From the NCBI GenBank assembly GCA_009733715.1, contig WMKJ01000105.1:1-45281 (forward strand): a DNA stretch of 45,281 nt, in the 5' to 3' direction. This DNA comes from Herpomyces periplanetae. Taxonomy: Eukaryota > Ascomycota > Laboulbeniomycetes > Herpomycetales > Herpomycetaceae. Shown here in pieces: positions 1-11,100 of this stretch. The notes beneath the pieces were generated by a model. That model made no database searches. It was not told where the DNA came from and saw only the letters and a program-made list of their open reading frames with translations. The position numbers and the translations under genes are program-made. Each line of letters starts with the position of its first letter. Within the stretch, counting starts at the first letter, position 1.

Positions 1-77
1 AAAAAATAATGTTAGTCAAGAGAAAACGGTACATGAAAGACTGATAGATAGAGAAGATTAAAATTAATATGATGATC
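1..77. repeat. Inverted copy of 5113-5189
   Basis: These 77 bases match the reverse complement of 5113-5189 at every position (position p pairs with 5190-p). Position 78 breaks the match; after that only a short GT-rich run agrees. The partner copy sits at the 3' end of the last intron of the zinc-finger gene, just before its splice acceptor. The copy begins at the first base of the window, so it could extend further upstream. It may be a real inverted duplication or an assembly or amplification product; the sequence alone cannot decide. Confidence 0.95.
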
Positions 78-518
78 TTTCGTGTGTGTATTCATTTTAA
101 CATGATGCCCAAATGACTAAAAACCTAACGGATGGGGCGCGAAATTAATTGGCTGTGATGGTGACATTGTCAGATGGATGAATGGGGGAACATTTGACCG
201 CAGGGGCCACGTGAGCGCAGCTGATGAGGGGAAGAAGGCTAACGATCAGGGATTTTGTTTTCTCGGGAGACCGGACGGGTCGTAACACGTGGAGTATCAT
301 GTTCATTAATTGATCGATCCATCATCTTTCCAACTGTCAAATGAGCAAGTGGATAAGTAAAGGCTTGCACGAACGGTTGATTGATTGATTAGTCGAATTA
401 ATTAACTTGATATGAGCGTGTACGATAAGTACGGGCAAAGTGGAGGAACTCGTTTCACAGTTGGGTGACGATTTAACACTTTATTACCGAGAGTATCAAT
501 GGTTGTAATTGAGTTTAG
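78..518. other. Stretch without recognised exon, probably intron of the helicase gene
   Basis: I looked here for the preceding helicase exons (the region that should encode the HGD...RF and ATDVA.RG motifs) and found no reading frame with them. The stretch ends in a TTTAG acceptor directly before the first recognisable helicase codons, so at least its right part is intron. It contains a short GATT run near 376-391 and CACGTG hexamers near 209 and 287. If position 1 is an artificial junction, part of this stretch may not be contiguous with the gene. Confidence 0.5.
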
Positions 519-1235
519 ATGTGCGAGATATTACGCACGTATTGAATTATGATTATCCTAATAATTCGGAGGATTATATCCATCGAATTGGACGAACCGG
601 AAGAGCTGGTGCTAAAGGCACGGCCATAACGTTTTTTACGACCGAAAGTAAGTGGACGTGTAAGGCTTTGAATTATTGTTAATGTGCCCGTTTATTTTTA
701 TATTATATACATTTGTTGCTTCCTCAAACCACGGTATATCAACCATCAAAGATGGTTGATATACCGTGGTTTGTCGATTTTTATTGGGGTTGTAGAATTA
801 ACGTTTGAAAAATGGATTGCTAATATGAAATGCTTGAATGTATGCACGAGCTCGTATGTACGCGTGCGAACGTACGAATTTGCGAGAGAAATAAAATGTG
901 TTTGCGATTCGGGTTTTATGGAAATAGATTACAAGCAAGCACGAGACTTGGTTGGAATTTTAACGAAGAATAAGCAAGAAATTGATCCGAGATTGGCAGA
1001 AATGGCCAGATACGGAGGGGGGGGTGGTTCGTCGAACTTTTCCCGGGGGGGAGGGAAGTATGGGGGCGGTAGTTCGAATTATTTTGGAAATGGTGGACAA
1101 TCAAGATTTGGAGGACGTAGTGGAGGGGGGAGTGGGTGGGGTGGTGGACGTGGAGGAGGGGGAAGTCATGATCGTTATTCCGCCGGAGGATCGGGCAGTA
1201 ATCGGGAAGCCATTCGAGGGCGGAGGTGGAATTAA
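519..1235 (+). CDS. DBP2: DEAD-box RNA helicase, DBP2/DDX5 type, 3' part only
   Basis: Partial gene, exons 519..647 and 928..1235 joined in phase across a 280-nt GTAAGT...AG intron. The first exon encodes the end of helicase domain 2: [14 protein letters not shown], then the motif VI signature [10 protein letters not shown], then [10 protein letters not shown]. The second continues with [12 protein letters not shown] and [15 protein letters not shown], which is diagnostic of the Dbp2/DDX5 branch, and closes with a roughly 70-residue Gly/Arg/Ser-rich RGG-like tail that would bind RNA. The family are ATP-dependent RNA helicases acting in transcription-coupled RNP assembly, mRNA export and decay. 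The N-terminal core (Q motif, Walker A, DEAD, SAT) lies outside the window. The intron contains a perfect hairpin, described separately. I prefer the splice at 927/928 because it restores the TTE-NYKQAR junction. Confidence 0.88.
725..773. repeat. Perfect 23-bp inverted repeat with a 3-nt loop
   Basis: Arms 725-747 and 751-773 are exact reverse complements, separated by AAA (748-750). It lies wholly inside the last helicase intron, about 77 nt after the donor. In RNA it would fold as an uninterrupted 23-bp stem. No similar element was recognised elsewhere in the window. Confidence 0.97.
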
Positions 1236-2028
1236 ATAATAGCAGTGGTGGTGATGATGCGTCGGTGGATGGTGATTTATTGAGTTGGTTTTTATATCTC
1301 ATTTAGTTTTTATTTTTCACCTAATTTTTGTTGTTAAAAAGAGTTTAGAGATGGACTAAATGAACCAGAAAGCGGTCGAACGATTGTGGACAAAAGTGAT
1401 ATTTTGTTCACTGTAGAAGAGTAAATTTCCCAATATTATCGTGAATCGGATAAAGGGATTGATGAACCCGAGGTGAATAAATCGACAACCGAGGAAGAGT
1501 ACAAAAAAGGGAAATGTCAGATGAATGTATGGATAAGTTTCCCTCTATAATCTATCTAAGGGTAGAGGGGAGAAGTTGGGCAATGTACGACGAACTGTGG
1601 TATGTGGTATGGATACTATGATACCATTTCTTGGTGCAATAGTTACGGTGATGGTGGTAGTGGGTGATACATTTTACGAGATTTTTTGATTATAAGATGG
1701 AAAAGTATGGTCTGGTCAAGCGGGTATACGATGGAGAGATGGGTGATGATGATTGTTTGCCGGTGTAAGAGTTTTGAGGTATGATAGAAGCATGTTGTAC
1801 CGTATCAAGCCGATACATATGGAGCATCAAGATTCAGGCTATACAGATGGAGTAGAGATGTATATTGAAGAGTTATCAGGTGGAGTGGGGTGTATCTTGG
1901 GGGAGGGCGGGGTGGAGCATTGAACTTTGTGAAAAAGTTCATTGTACGTTGTGTTCATGATGTCAAGTTGATATTGAGATTTGCTGTGCTTTGCCTTGGA
2001 GTCTTTTACATCCCTAGTTATGTGATGC

Positions 2029-2200
2029 TTTCCTTTCCTTTCTTATCCTATCCTATCCTATCCTTTCCTTTCCTTTCCCTTCCCATCCTTTCCCATCTAT
2101 TCCCTTCCCTTCCCTCCCTTCCCATCCCTTCCCTTCCCATCCCTCCCCTTCCCTCCCTTCCCTTCTTCCTCTTCCTCTTCCTCTTCCTATACTCTCCCCC
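2029..2200. repeat. CT-rich simple repeat (TCCTT/TCCTA/CCCTT units)
   Basis: Nearly uninterrupted pyrimidine tract on the + strand with shifting 5-nt units such as TCCTA, TTCCT and TTCCC. It lies about 0.9-1.0 kb upstream of the zinc-finger start codon. Confidence 0.9.
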
Positions 2201-2544
2201 CTCCCTCATCCCCCCAACCAAATCCATCAAGCATCTTCCCCGCCTTCCCCTCCTCCTCTCGCGCTAGTTTTATCTCTGTCCAACGTAATTCCTTCGTCGC
2301 ATTCATAAATCTCCATCGCCCTCCCCTCCGTCTCCCTCCGCTTTAACACCGTCGCTTTTCGCTCAAACTTTCCTTCCTTTCCATACGCTCTACTCATCGA
2401 CTACTATTACTACTTTAGCTTCCCCCCATAATCTTTATTTGTCTATCTTGTTCATCTCTAATTTTTCATATCTCCAAATTCACCTTTACCTACTCTTGCG
2501 GGAGTAAGTGAGTGGGTAAATGTTGGCTAGCAAGTGCAACTAAC

Positions 2545-2570
2545 TGATTGATTGATTGATTGATTGATTG
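2545..2570. repeat. (TGAT)n microsatellite
   Basis: Six and a half TGAT units in a row followed by degenerate GGTT units. A shorter run of the same unit occurs near 376-391. Confidence 0.9.
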
Positions 2571-3043
2571 GTTGGTTGAATAATTGAATGCTCATGTTGA
2601 AGAGTGCCTACATGATCGTGATCGAGTGTGCAAGCTAATTCAACTCGTTCAAGCCAACCGGTCTATGAATGTTTGTGCCCTCGTAGCTACGTTTACTTTA
2701 CCATCAACAGTGTTGCCACTGCGCTCTCATCATCATTATTTCAGCTACAGTTACAACTCCAACATCATTCTCCCCTCCGGCTTTCTATCTACATCATCAC
2801 TCCCATAATATCTCTATCTATTCATCTGCATTTCCTTCCTCCTTTCCTTTCCTCCGCCCTCCCCTCCCAACTCCATTCTTAATTCATCATTATCACAACT
2901 AATCCATTTTCCCCTCTTCTGTAACCTTGGTCATTCTACTTTTCGTATCTTTGTTCACATCTTTTCCTTTTTCCTCTTTCACCACCCTTCTCCTCTCTCT
3001 CTTCCATCATTGCTGCTGCTGCACCTTTTCCCCCTTCCGAATA

Positions 3044-5576
3044 ATGTCGTTACCCTCAAGCTTATCTCCTTCATCATCAACATCAAATTCAACGTCCATT
3101 ACAAACTCTTCCACAAACTTTTCAAATTCTTCTGCATCTTCTATGGCTCACAATTATACCCAGCAACTTCCCCCCAATAATACTTCTAACTCGAATTCTA
3201 ACCCCGCTAACAACAATCCGCCTTCCTCGATTTCAACTCCTACATCTACTACTCAACTTCAAAATATTTCTCCTTTAACTCATCACCTTCATACTCATCA
3301 ACCACCTCCACCACCACCACTACCACCACCACCTTCTCATGCTCATTCTCATTCACTAACTTTGCCCCATCATCCTTCACAACAACAGCAGCAACAGCAA
3401 CAGCAACAGCAACAACAGCAGCAACAACGCCATCAGCATCAACATCAACAGCATCAACTTCATCATCAACATCAACAACCTGCTCCTCATCCTCATCATG
3501 CTTCTACTGCACCCCATCATCAACAACCCCATTCTGCTGCTACATCTCCCATCCTTTCATCTCCTCATCCTCTTCCTCGTACTCATCCCCATTCTGCCAT
3601 TTATCCATGTCACGATTGGTCTATCGCAGCAGCTGCAGCAGCGGCTGCATCTCCATATTCAACCGCCCCTCCCCCGACTCATCCTTCTCATCATCCTTCT
3701 TCACATTCAGCTTCCCTTCAAGCTCCTCCATCATCCTCAATCTATTCCCCCATGTCAGCTACATCATTATCAGCCCAACTATCTCCCATCAATCATCAAC
3801 AAATAGTAAGTGCTTTCACCCTCTTCCTTCCATGTTCAACTTTAATTTACACCCAATCTCCTCCCTTTCCAAACTTTATACCTTCTAACTTTTTCCTCTT
3901 TTTTCTTCTTATCCAGGCTACTACACCCATAAATCTTCCTCCATTCTCTCCTTACCATGCTAATTCCCGTTACTTATCCAATTACCTCCACGCTCAATCT
4001 CCCCACGCCCCTCCCCCTCCCCATCACCCTTCCCATCTTCCACTTTCCACAGTTTACTCTTTTGTCCCCATCCCCGGGGCCCAACAACACAAGCGTCCTA
4101 GACGTCGCTACGAAGAAATTGAACGCATGTATAAATGCGGTTGGAATGGCTGCGAGAAAGCGTATGGAACGCTAAACCATTTAAACGCTCATGTCACTAT
4201 GCAATCTCATGGTGCAAAGCGTACCCCTGACGGTAAGTCTATCTACTTTGCACATATTCCACCAATGTTGATTTATTCCTCCCCTCCCTTTCCCTTCCCT
4301 CGTTTTTGACGTTCTGCTTCCATCTACAAACCAATCATCTTCACTTTCTGCACTCCGGCTCCATACCTCTGTCCCTTCCTTCGTATACCCTCTTTGAACT
4401 ATACTGCCCCCCTCGTCGTATCTTATTGCTTTTCATTCTACCTTACTTTGTATCCTATCAAGATCTTCCTCTTCATTTACTTCAGTCATCGCCCTTGGCT
4501 TGCCTCATTTTTTCACCTTTTCACATCCCTCTTTGACGCTGCTGCCGTTTCCACATTCCTCCACCCTAACCCCCCCCCCTCTACTCCATTCCTTTCATCC
4601 ATCTCATATCTTTAATTTTCTTCCTTTTGCCTATCCTTTACCCTTTCCCCCTACGGTTACCTGCATAATTCCATCCACATCTGTTCATCCGTTCCTTCAC
4701 TATCATTTGCTGTGAATCTAAACCTTGATGTTGCCCACCTACTTGTGTACGTGCACCCGTCCGCATATGTCATAATTTTTATGCAACTCCACTTCCACAC
4801 AACCGTTTTTTGACATGTCCAACGCATGGTCAGTCCATGTCTTTTCCCCTCTAATCTCCCGCCTTCTCCCATTCATAATTCCTTCGCTATTCCATTATCC
4901 TCACTTCCTGTTTACCACGTTTATTTTGCCCCTCATCCCTGAAGCCCGCCTGCGCTTTACCCTCTCACCAGCAATATCGAGGTTATAAGGATAATCCTGT
5001 TATCAAACCCAATCTTCTTCCCACTCCTTCAAACCTCTTCATTTTACCCATTCCCCATATCCTTCACCCCACTCTCATACAATTTTTCATCATCATACCC
5101 ACACACACTAATGATCATCATATTAATTTTAATCTTCTCTATCTATCAGTCTTTCATGTACCGTTTTCTCTTGACTAACATTATTTTTTCCTACAGAATT
5201 CAAGGAAATCCGTAAGGAATGGAAACAAAAGAAAAAGGAGGAGGAAGCTGCCAGAAAAGTCGAAGAAGAACGCCGTCGACGTCGTCAAGAAGAAGCCGCC
5301 GTAGCTGCTAGCAGTAATGCTGCTGCCGCTGCTGCTGCTGCCGGTCTTGGTCAAGTAGGATTAATGACTACTCAACATCCGCATTGTTTAACGACTTCGT
5401 CTAATGGCGCTACCCAGCAAGCCCCCGATCATACTGATCCAGCTCTTTTCAATGCTGCCGTCAGACAACATTTAGCTGCTGCCCAAAATTCCCAACAGCA
5501 GCAGCAGCAACACGCCGCTGCCGCTGCATATGCCGCTCATCAGGGTGCTCATCACGGTCATTTATTAGAAGGCTAA
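3044..5576 (+). CDS. con7: C2H2 zinc-finger transcription factor, Con7-like
   Basis: Exons 3044..3805, 3917..4232, 5197..5576 give 485 aa. The N-terminal ~330 residues are low complexity: Ser/Asn/Thr, a 16-Gln run, His-Gln repeats, poly-Pro and poly-Ala. A single C2H2 finger follows at about residues 345-370 (C-x4-C-x12-H-x5-H) with the core KAYGTLNHLNAHVTMQSHG, then KRTPDEFKEIRKEWK and a very basic, Glu-rich helix, the arrangement of the fungal Con7 family. A poly-Ala/Gln/His tail ends the protein. Con7 members are nuclear DNA-binding regulators of morphogenesis and cell-wall genes in moulds. The start was put at 3044 because the frame upstream encodes only leader-like hydrophobic sequence. 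The 964-nt second intron is placed by the exact DEFKEIRKEWK junction. The first intron is 111 nt with no in-frame stop, so it could be retained. The targets are unknown. Confidence 0.85.
3380..3427 (+). repeat. CAA/CAG repeat coding 16 glutamines
   Basis: Mixed CAA and CAG codons in the first exon of the Con7-like gene, followed by CAT/CAA His-Gln repeats to about 3480. The mixed codons argue for purifying retention of Gln rather than pure triplet slippage. Confidence 0.95.
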
Positions 5577-8175
5577 TCCAGTCCAGTCCTTCATTCTTTA
5601 AGCTCCGCTTTTCTTCATTCCATTTCATTCCTCCTTCTTTCCCAGTTTACCTTTGAACTCGTCACTTCACTTATGCGCACTCATATTCATACAATAGCCG
5701 CCGATACAGTACCGTACCCCCATTCTGTATCCTATCTGCGCATGGGCGGACTCTTGTAAATTTTTATGTGTTTTGACTTATACAATCTGGTGTCTGCCAT
5801 GTACTTGAGTGAGCTTGTCTGTGCCTGCCTGCCTGCATACGTGTGTATTTGTCTTTGCATGCGTCCATGCGCCCGCGCACATGTCAATTTTGTCATCTGT
5901 GGTCGATTGTCCATCGTGGTACTTTTGTACCAACCATAGTTGTTTATCAAGTCTTGTCTTATTTTATGCACTAAACTTCAGCACTTTCTCCCCTGGAAAT
6001 TTCAACTCGCATTATACCGAGCTCATGCACTCATCCGGTATGATTGGCGCATGTCGCAAGGTTTTTATCAACATGAGGCGTCCTCAATTTTGGTTATTTT
6101 GGCCTTGGGTTGGACTTTATGCTTTCATTCTTGTTCACTCTCCTCTTATTTTGGCCTGCTATATCTTACTTTGATTAGGTATTAGTATCACTATTATTTC
6201 GTACCCAGCAATCTCAAATTCTGTCATTCTTCCCTTTTTCGCAATATCATTGCCCTCTCCCCACATTACTCTTATTCTTCCGTTTATCCAACCTTTGGTC
6301 ACAATTTATACTCATCGTATTCATTTCGTATTATCCCTTTTTCGTCTTTTGATACCTTCATTCTCAATTCAACATCATCATCGCCTGTTTTGTACGTATG
6401 CGCGTGCGCACTCTTGTGAATTCCATAATGCACAGTTTTATACTCATATTATACGCATGATATATACAAAGCGCGATAGCTTTCCTGGGTTCATAATAGT
6501 TTAATGTCAGTTTGTCATTGTGGTAGTGCTTTTTTCTTTTCTGGTTAACAGACAGGTGAATATGATTAAATATTGGTTAAGCTAGCCGTCCCCATGGGAA
6601 AGTTAAAGTCACATAATAAAAACCCGAGAAATCAGATATTTGGATGATAAATTTTCGTGTAGGCGTAAGGTATACATGCACTTATATATATATATGTATA
6701 CATACATACCGTTATAAGTTGACGTACGTGTGCTCTTTGGCGTATACACGCCAAATTTTAGATCGATGGTTCATAAACGCTTAATGGCGAAAATTGACAC
6801 TACCACCACTTAGTGATTGAAAACCGGCGCACATCCATCCGCTTAGGTCGTCATGTAATTGAATGGCGCACGGTAGTATAATGCGACCGTGGACCAATTT
6901 TAAGGTGACCAGGGTTAACATAACTGCCGTCTTCAATCTACGTGTAAACTGGTGCATTTAGTCGTGTGTGGGAGCACGAATAAACTCGATTCACATTTTT
7001 GTAGGTTGGCAGTCTCCTAAATAATAATCCGTTAGCAAGTAGCGGATGGTTGTAGTGTAGTATACTGTTTAAATTTACCATATGTACACTCGATTCTACC
7101 TTAACCTGCATACGCCTACCAAGCTACACTCATTAGTCTAATTATCATCATCAAACCGTATGTATGTATGCATATTTACCAAATGTGCAGGGGAGTGTTA
7201 ATTTTGTTACCAAAGCCTCACAGGTCCAGTGTCCAGGCTAAAACTACCACTTACCCATTGATTAATCCCTTCGTACGTACACGTACCATTTCAACCTCGT
7301 TAATTATGCAATTCTGCAAGGAACACAACGTTGATAAATATTTTAAGCTTGTTCTACAAATCTAGTTAGGGCATAATTAATACGACTTGACTAGCTCGAA
7401 TAAAATTTACAAATCAAAGCATTACGAAGTAGGCGGCACATCACCCAATACACACTCCTTCATATCTATATGCCCATCCTTTCTTCAATTGTTCCTTTTC
7501 ATTCTATGTCCCTCAAATCAACACCTTTCAAATCCTTTCCACACTCGTTATCCAATCCATCCCACAATGCTCCATCATCGTGAACCGTCGTCGCCGCTTC
7601 CGGCCCGACACGCGACGCGTTAGATCACATGACAAATCGGTGAGTGGCTTTTGTCAAAGTCACTTCTACATTAAAAATTTCAATTCCATCACGCGCAGCA
7701 GCGCAGATATCTTTTCCTTTCTTCTTTCTTCTCCACTTCCAGCTCTATCATCATTTTTATCGTTAATTTATCGTTCGTGTACAAGTTAGAATTATTGTCT
7801 TGGTTGATTATTTTTTGTTAAAGGAGCTTATGGTCAATAGGAATTGCTCTTTGATTATTTGTTGTTCATGTTACTTAAATTTTGCCTGAACTTTGCCATA
7901 ACTTTACCCTCCAAGCATTCGATTCTACCTTTATTATTGTTAACACTAGGCGAATGTTTTATCTAAAAATATCGCGACAGCAGTGTTAATTGTTCTCGGG
8001 GTTTTCTTGATTGGTCAAAGGGGAAAGTGGGTGGATGTGCGTGTGCATGTGCATGTGTTAAGCATAATTGTATTTGATCGTTTAATGCTTGCAGATACAT
8101 ACGCGCGTCCACTAAGTAAATTCGACATTGCCTCTATCATTCGATAATTACATTGCGTGTGCATGCAGTGTAATT
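5577..8175. other. Intergenic, 2.6 kb, no supported gene
   Basis: Between the zinc-finger stop and the kinesin start. The left part (to about 6500) is T-rich; the right part is AT-rich. It contains a TA/GTATACAT run around 6683-6710 and an 8-bp inverted repeat with a 4-nt loop (6736-6743 and 6748-6755, TTTGGCGT/ACGCCAAA). Open frames of 65-121 codons occur, but none shows a recognisable domain, splice structure or codon pattern like the neighbouring genes. A short non-coding RNA cannot be excluded. Confidence 0.55.
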
Positions 8176-11100
8176 ATGTCAACTAACATATCAATGCCCA
8201 AGAAACTGGTTTCTAAGCAATCAATTCTACCTTGTGCAAACCAGCAACGCGATCAAGCAACATCCCACACAATGACACAGTCAACTTCCGGTTCAGTCGG
8301 TCATTCTCCCGGCTCATCCCGCAGCGTGTCAACATCGACAAATCTTGCTTTTTTCGACGTTTTTTTACGCTTGCGACCGCCCTCCATCGCCAAGGCAAAC
8401 CGTGTGCCATTTCTCACCGTTTTAAATAATTCTTCAGTTTCCCCTCTAGATCAAACGGCCAATGGTTCCCACGTTAGACCTTCAACATGCGTTGTATTAA
8501 CGCCACCCACGACTAACACTACCAGTGTAGGCTCAGTCGTTGGTGGAATTAATGCAAATTCGGCCGTAAGTGTCGCAACGGCTAACCCACCTGCTAATTC
8601 ACCTCCAACGGTTGGTAGTGCCCCCACAACTGCACCATCTACCGTAAATGCGTCCAGTACATCAGTCGCGACGGGTTCCTTGAAACTTTCATACGCTAAA
8701 TCGGTCGCTCCGAGTACTTCAATTACTACTACGGCTACCCCCACATTTACAACTACAACCACCACCTTGGCCAGCTCGGCCGAACAATTCGCTTTTACTC
8801 AAGTGTTTGATGAAACAGCTTCGCAAATTGACGTTTTACGGGGATCGGGTGTTGACACGTTGGTCGCTCGTGTTCTTAACTCAAAATTTCCAGTTTCGTC
8901 ACCTCAAGTAACATCAGCAAATTTACATGCCGATGATACACCACCATCTGGGTCCGTTAATTCACGGGAAGCTTCTGACGCTAAATACGAAAACTTTCCC
9001 GCTCCCGCCTCATCAACGTGGAATCCAGCTCCTTTTCACGCTCTTCTCACTACGCTCGGTGTCACCGGCTCGGGAAAAACGTTTACATTAATGGGATCTC
9101 GTACACAACGAGGTCTAGTTCACTTAATTCTCGAAATCTTTTTTCGAAGCATAAACGAAAGTGGTGGAAGCTTAGCGGGACAGAGATTGGTTTCATCATC
9201 ACCTACACTTGTTAATGCAAATAGTATGCACGCCACTTGCGAATCCCATATTACGTCCACAGGTGACAAAACGGTACGCCTGATTAATTGGAGTTGTGAA
9301 AATGAGAAGCAAGCTCATATATCGAAATTGATAAATTCTTTGGGTCATTCCGATGCAAGTGATGCGCGATATTGCTGTGCAAGTGATAGAGCTATGCATG
9401 GCAATAATAATGTTAATATGACAGGTAGTAATAAAGCGGGAGCTGATAGTAGCTCTAATTCAACTTCGACAGCGTTTACCCCGGCATGTCAGTCAATGTT
9501 AGCGCCTCCCGTACTACCTAAGGATTTGACGTTTTCGGTGAATCCGAATTTTGAATATGCCATTGTTTTAAGCATGTATCAAGTATACAACGATCGAATC
9601 TATGATATGTTAGCACCGGGGGCGGGTGTACCTAATTTAGCTCGAAACGGGACGTTGAGTACAACAGCTCCGTCGACGAAGGATCAGTCCAAGGAGCAAA
9701 GCTTTTATGGAGACGCTAGTCACGTATCAATGACATTGGTAGAAAGTGGATTATCACACCGCAACGGTTTTGGTGGGACAGCAGTACATGGCAACTCCAC
9801 GACAAGCAAAGTAGTTAGGGGACCCATGTCGGCACAGATAAGCATGAGCAAGCATACACATGTTAATGGGCCATTAACAGCTACATCGGCAAATGCCTGT
9901 CGCGCGCCATCGCGCAATAGCAACTTATCTTTAAACGGAGAATGTCACAATGCACCTTTATCTCGACCCACGCATGGAACAGGCAAGGCTACAACTACTA
10001 CGACCACAACGACAACCACTACATCTTCGTCCACATCAACAACCGGCGTTACAACACGTCGTGCAGCTGCGGCGGCCGCAGCAGCAGTTTCTGCAACGTG
10101 TGGTACAGGAACTACCAGTTCATGTACTTCATCAAATGGGGCGAATGCAGGAAGTAAAGGAATGACGAGTGGTGGAGTACAGGGATACACAAGGCCACGT
10201 CCGATTTTGTTCAAAGCAACGGAGCGCAGTGCTCCGATGAAGTTAGTAACTGGACTGCAGAAAGTTGTGTGTCAAACTTACGAGGAAGCTGTACACGTAT
10301 TGGGGACAGGATTGCGGGCTAGACCCATAGCCGGTACTAGCGTCAATGCAGTTAGCTCGCGCAGCCACGCTTTTATTTGCATTGAAATTCGGCGAAGGCT
10401 GAAGGATGGATATAGTGATGATAATGGTAATAACTGGTCTCATGATGCTAATTGTGAAAAAGACGATAGATTTTCCCGTAATCGATACAAAGAACGAGAT
10501 GATGGATGGAAGAGCAACTCAATCACAATAGTTGATTTAGCAGGCTCAGAGCGGGCACGCAATGCGCAGACAACAGGTGCAACACTCGCAGAAGCAGGTA
10601 AAATTAACGAAAGTTTAATGTTTCTTGGACAATGTATGCAATTGCAATTACAGCAGAGTAGGCATACTGGAGCCGCCGGAGTAGGGACTAGTGAGACAAA
10701 TGGCGGATCGATGACGCTGGCGTCTTCATTACGACAGTGCAAATTAACGGAATTATTATTTATGAATTACTTTTCTGATCCCACTGATTCGGGTAACAAG
10801 GAGACTGAGGGTAGCGGATGTTGGCGACTACCACGGGCCGTGATGATAGTTACAGTAGATCGTTACGGGGGGGAAGTTAGCGCTACAGCACAAATCTTGC
10901 GCTATTCAACGTTAGCCCGGGAAGTTAAGATGATAGAACGTGTGAACACGGTATCGATGCCGACGACATCGTCGACAATGGTATTAATGCTTAAAAATGA
11001 ACTACGTCGAGCGAAAAGTCGTATTCGCGAACTGGAAGCCGAAGTACGATCGTTACGGCAAAGTTGTGGTGGTGGTGGTATAAAACGAATCGGAGAGTCA

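Larger units (their letters stand above)
1236..3043. other. Intergenic: helicase 3' region and CT-rich leader of the zinc-finger gene
   Basis: About 1.8 kb with no coding region I can support. The left half is purine-rich on the + strand. From about 2029 to the zinc-finger start codon the + strand is dominated by C and T, including TCCTA/TTCCC repeats. Small open frames here follow this compositional bias and match nothing. A 17-nt string at 1823-1839 recurs at 15263-15279. Confidence 0.6.

Noticed and set aside
916-1302. 128-codon minus-strand frame and an 85-codon plus-strand frame over the helicase tail
   Set aside because: They are shadows of the Gly-rich RGG coding sequence.
8128-8175. 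Extension of the kinesin frame upstream of 8176
   Set aside because: It has no ATG (it opens with TTG), and 8176 is the first in-frame ATG.
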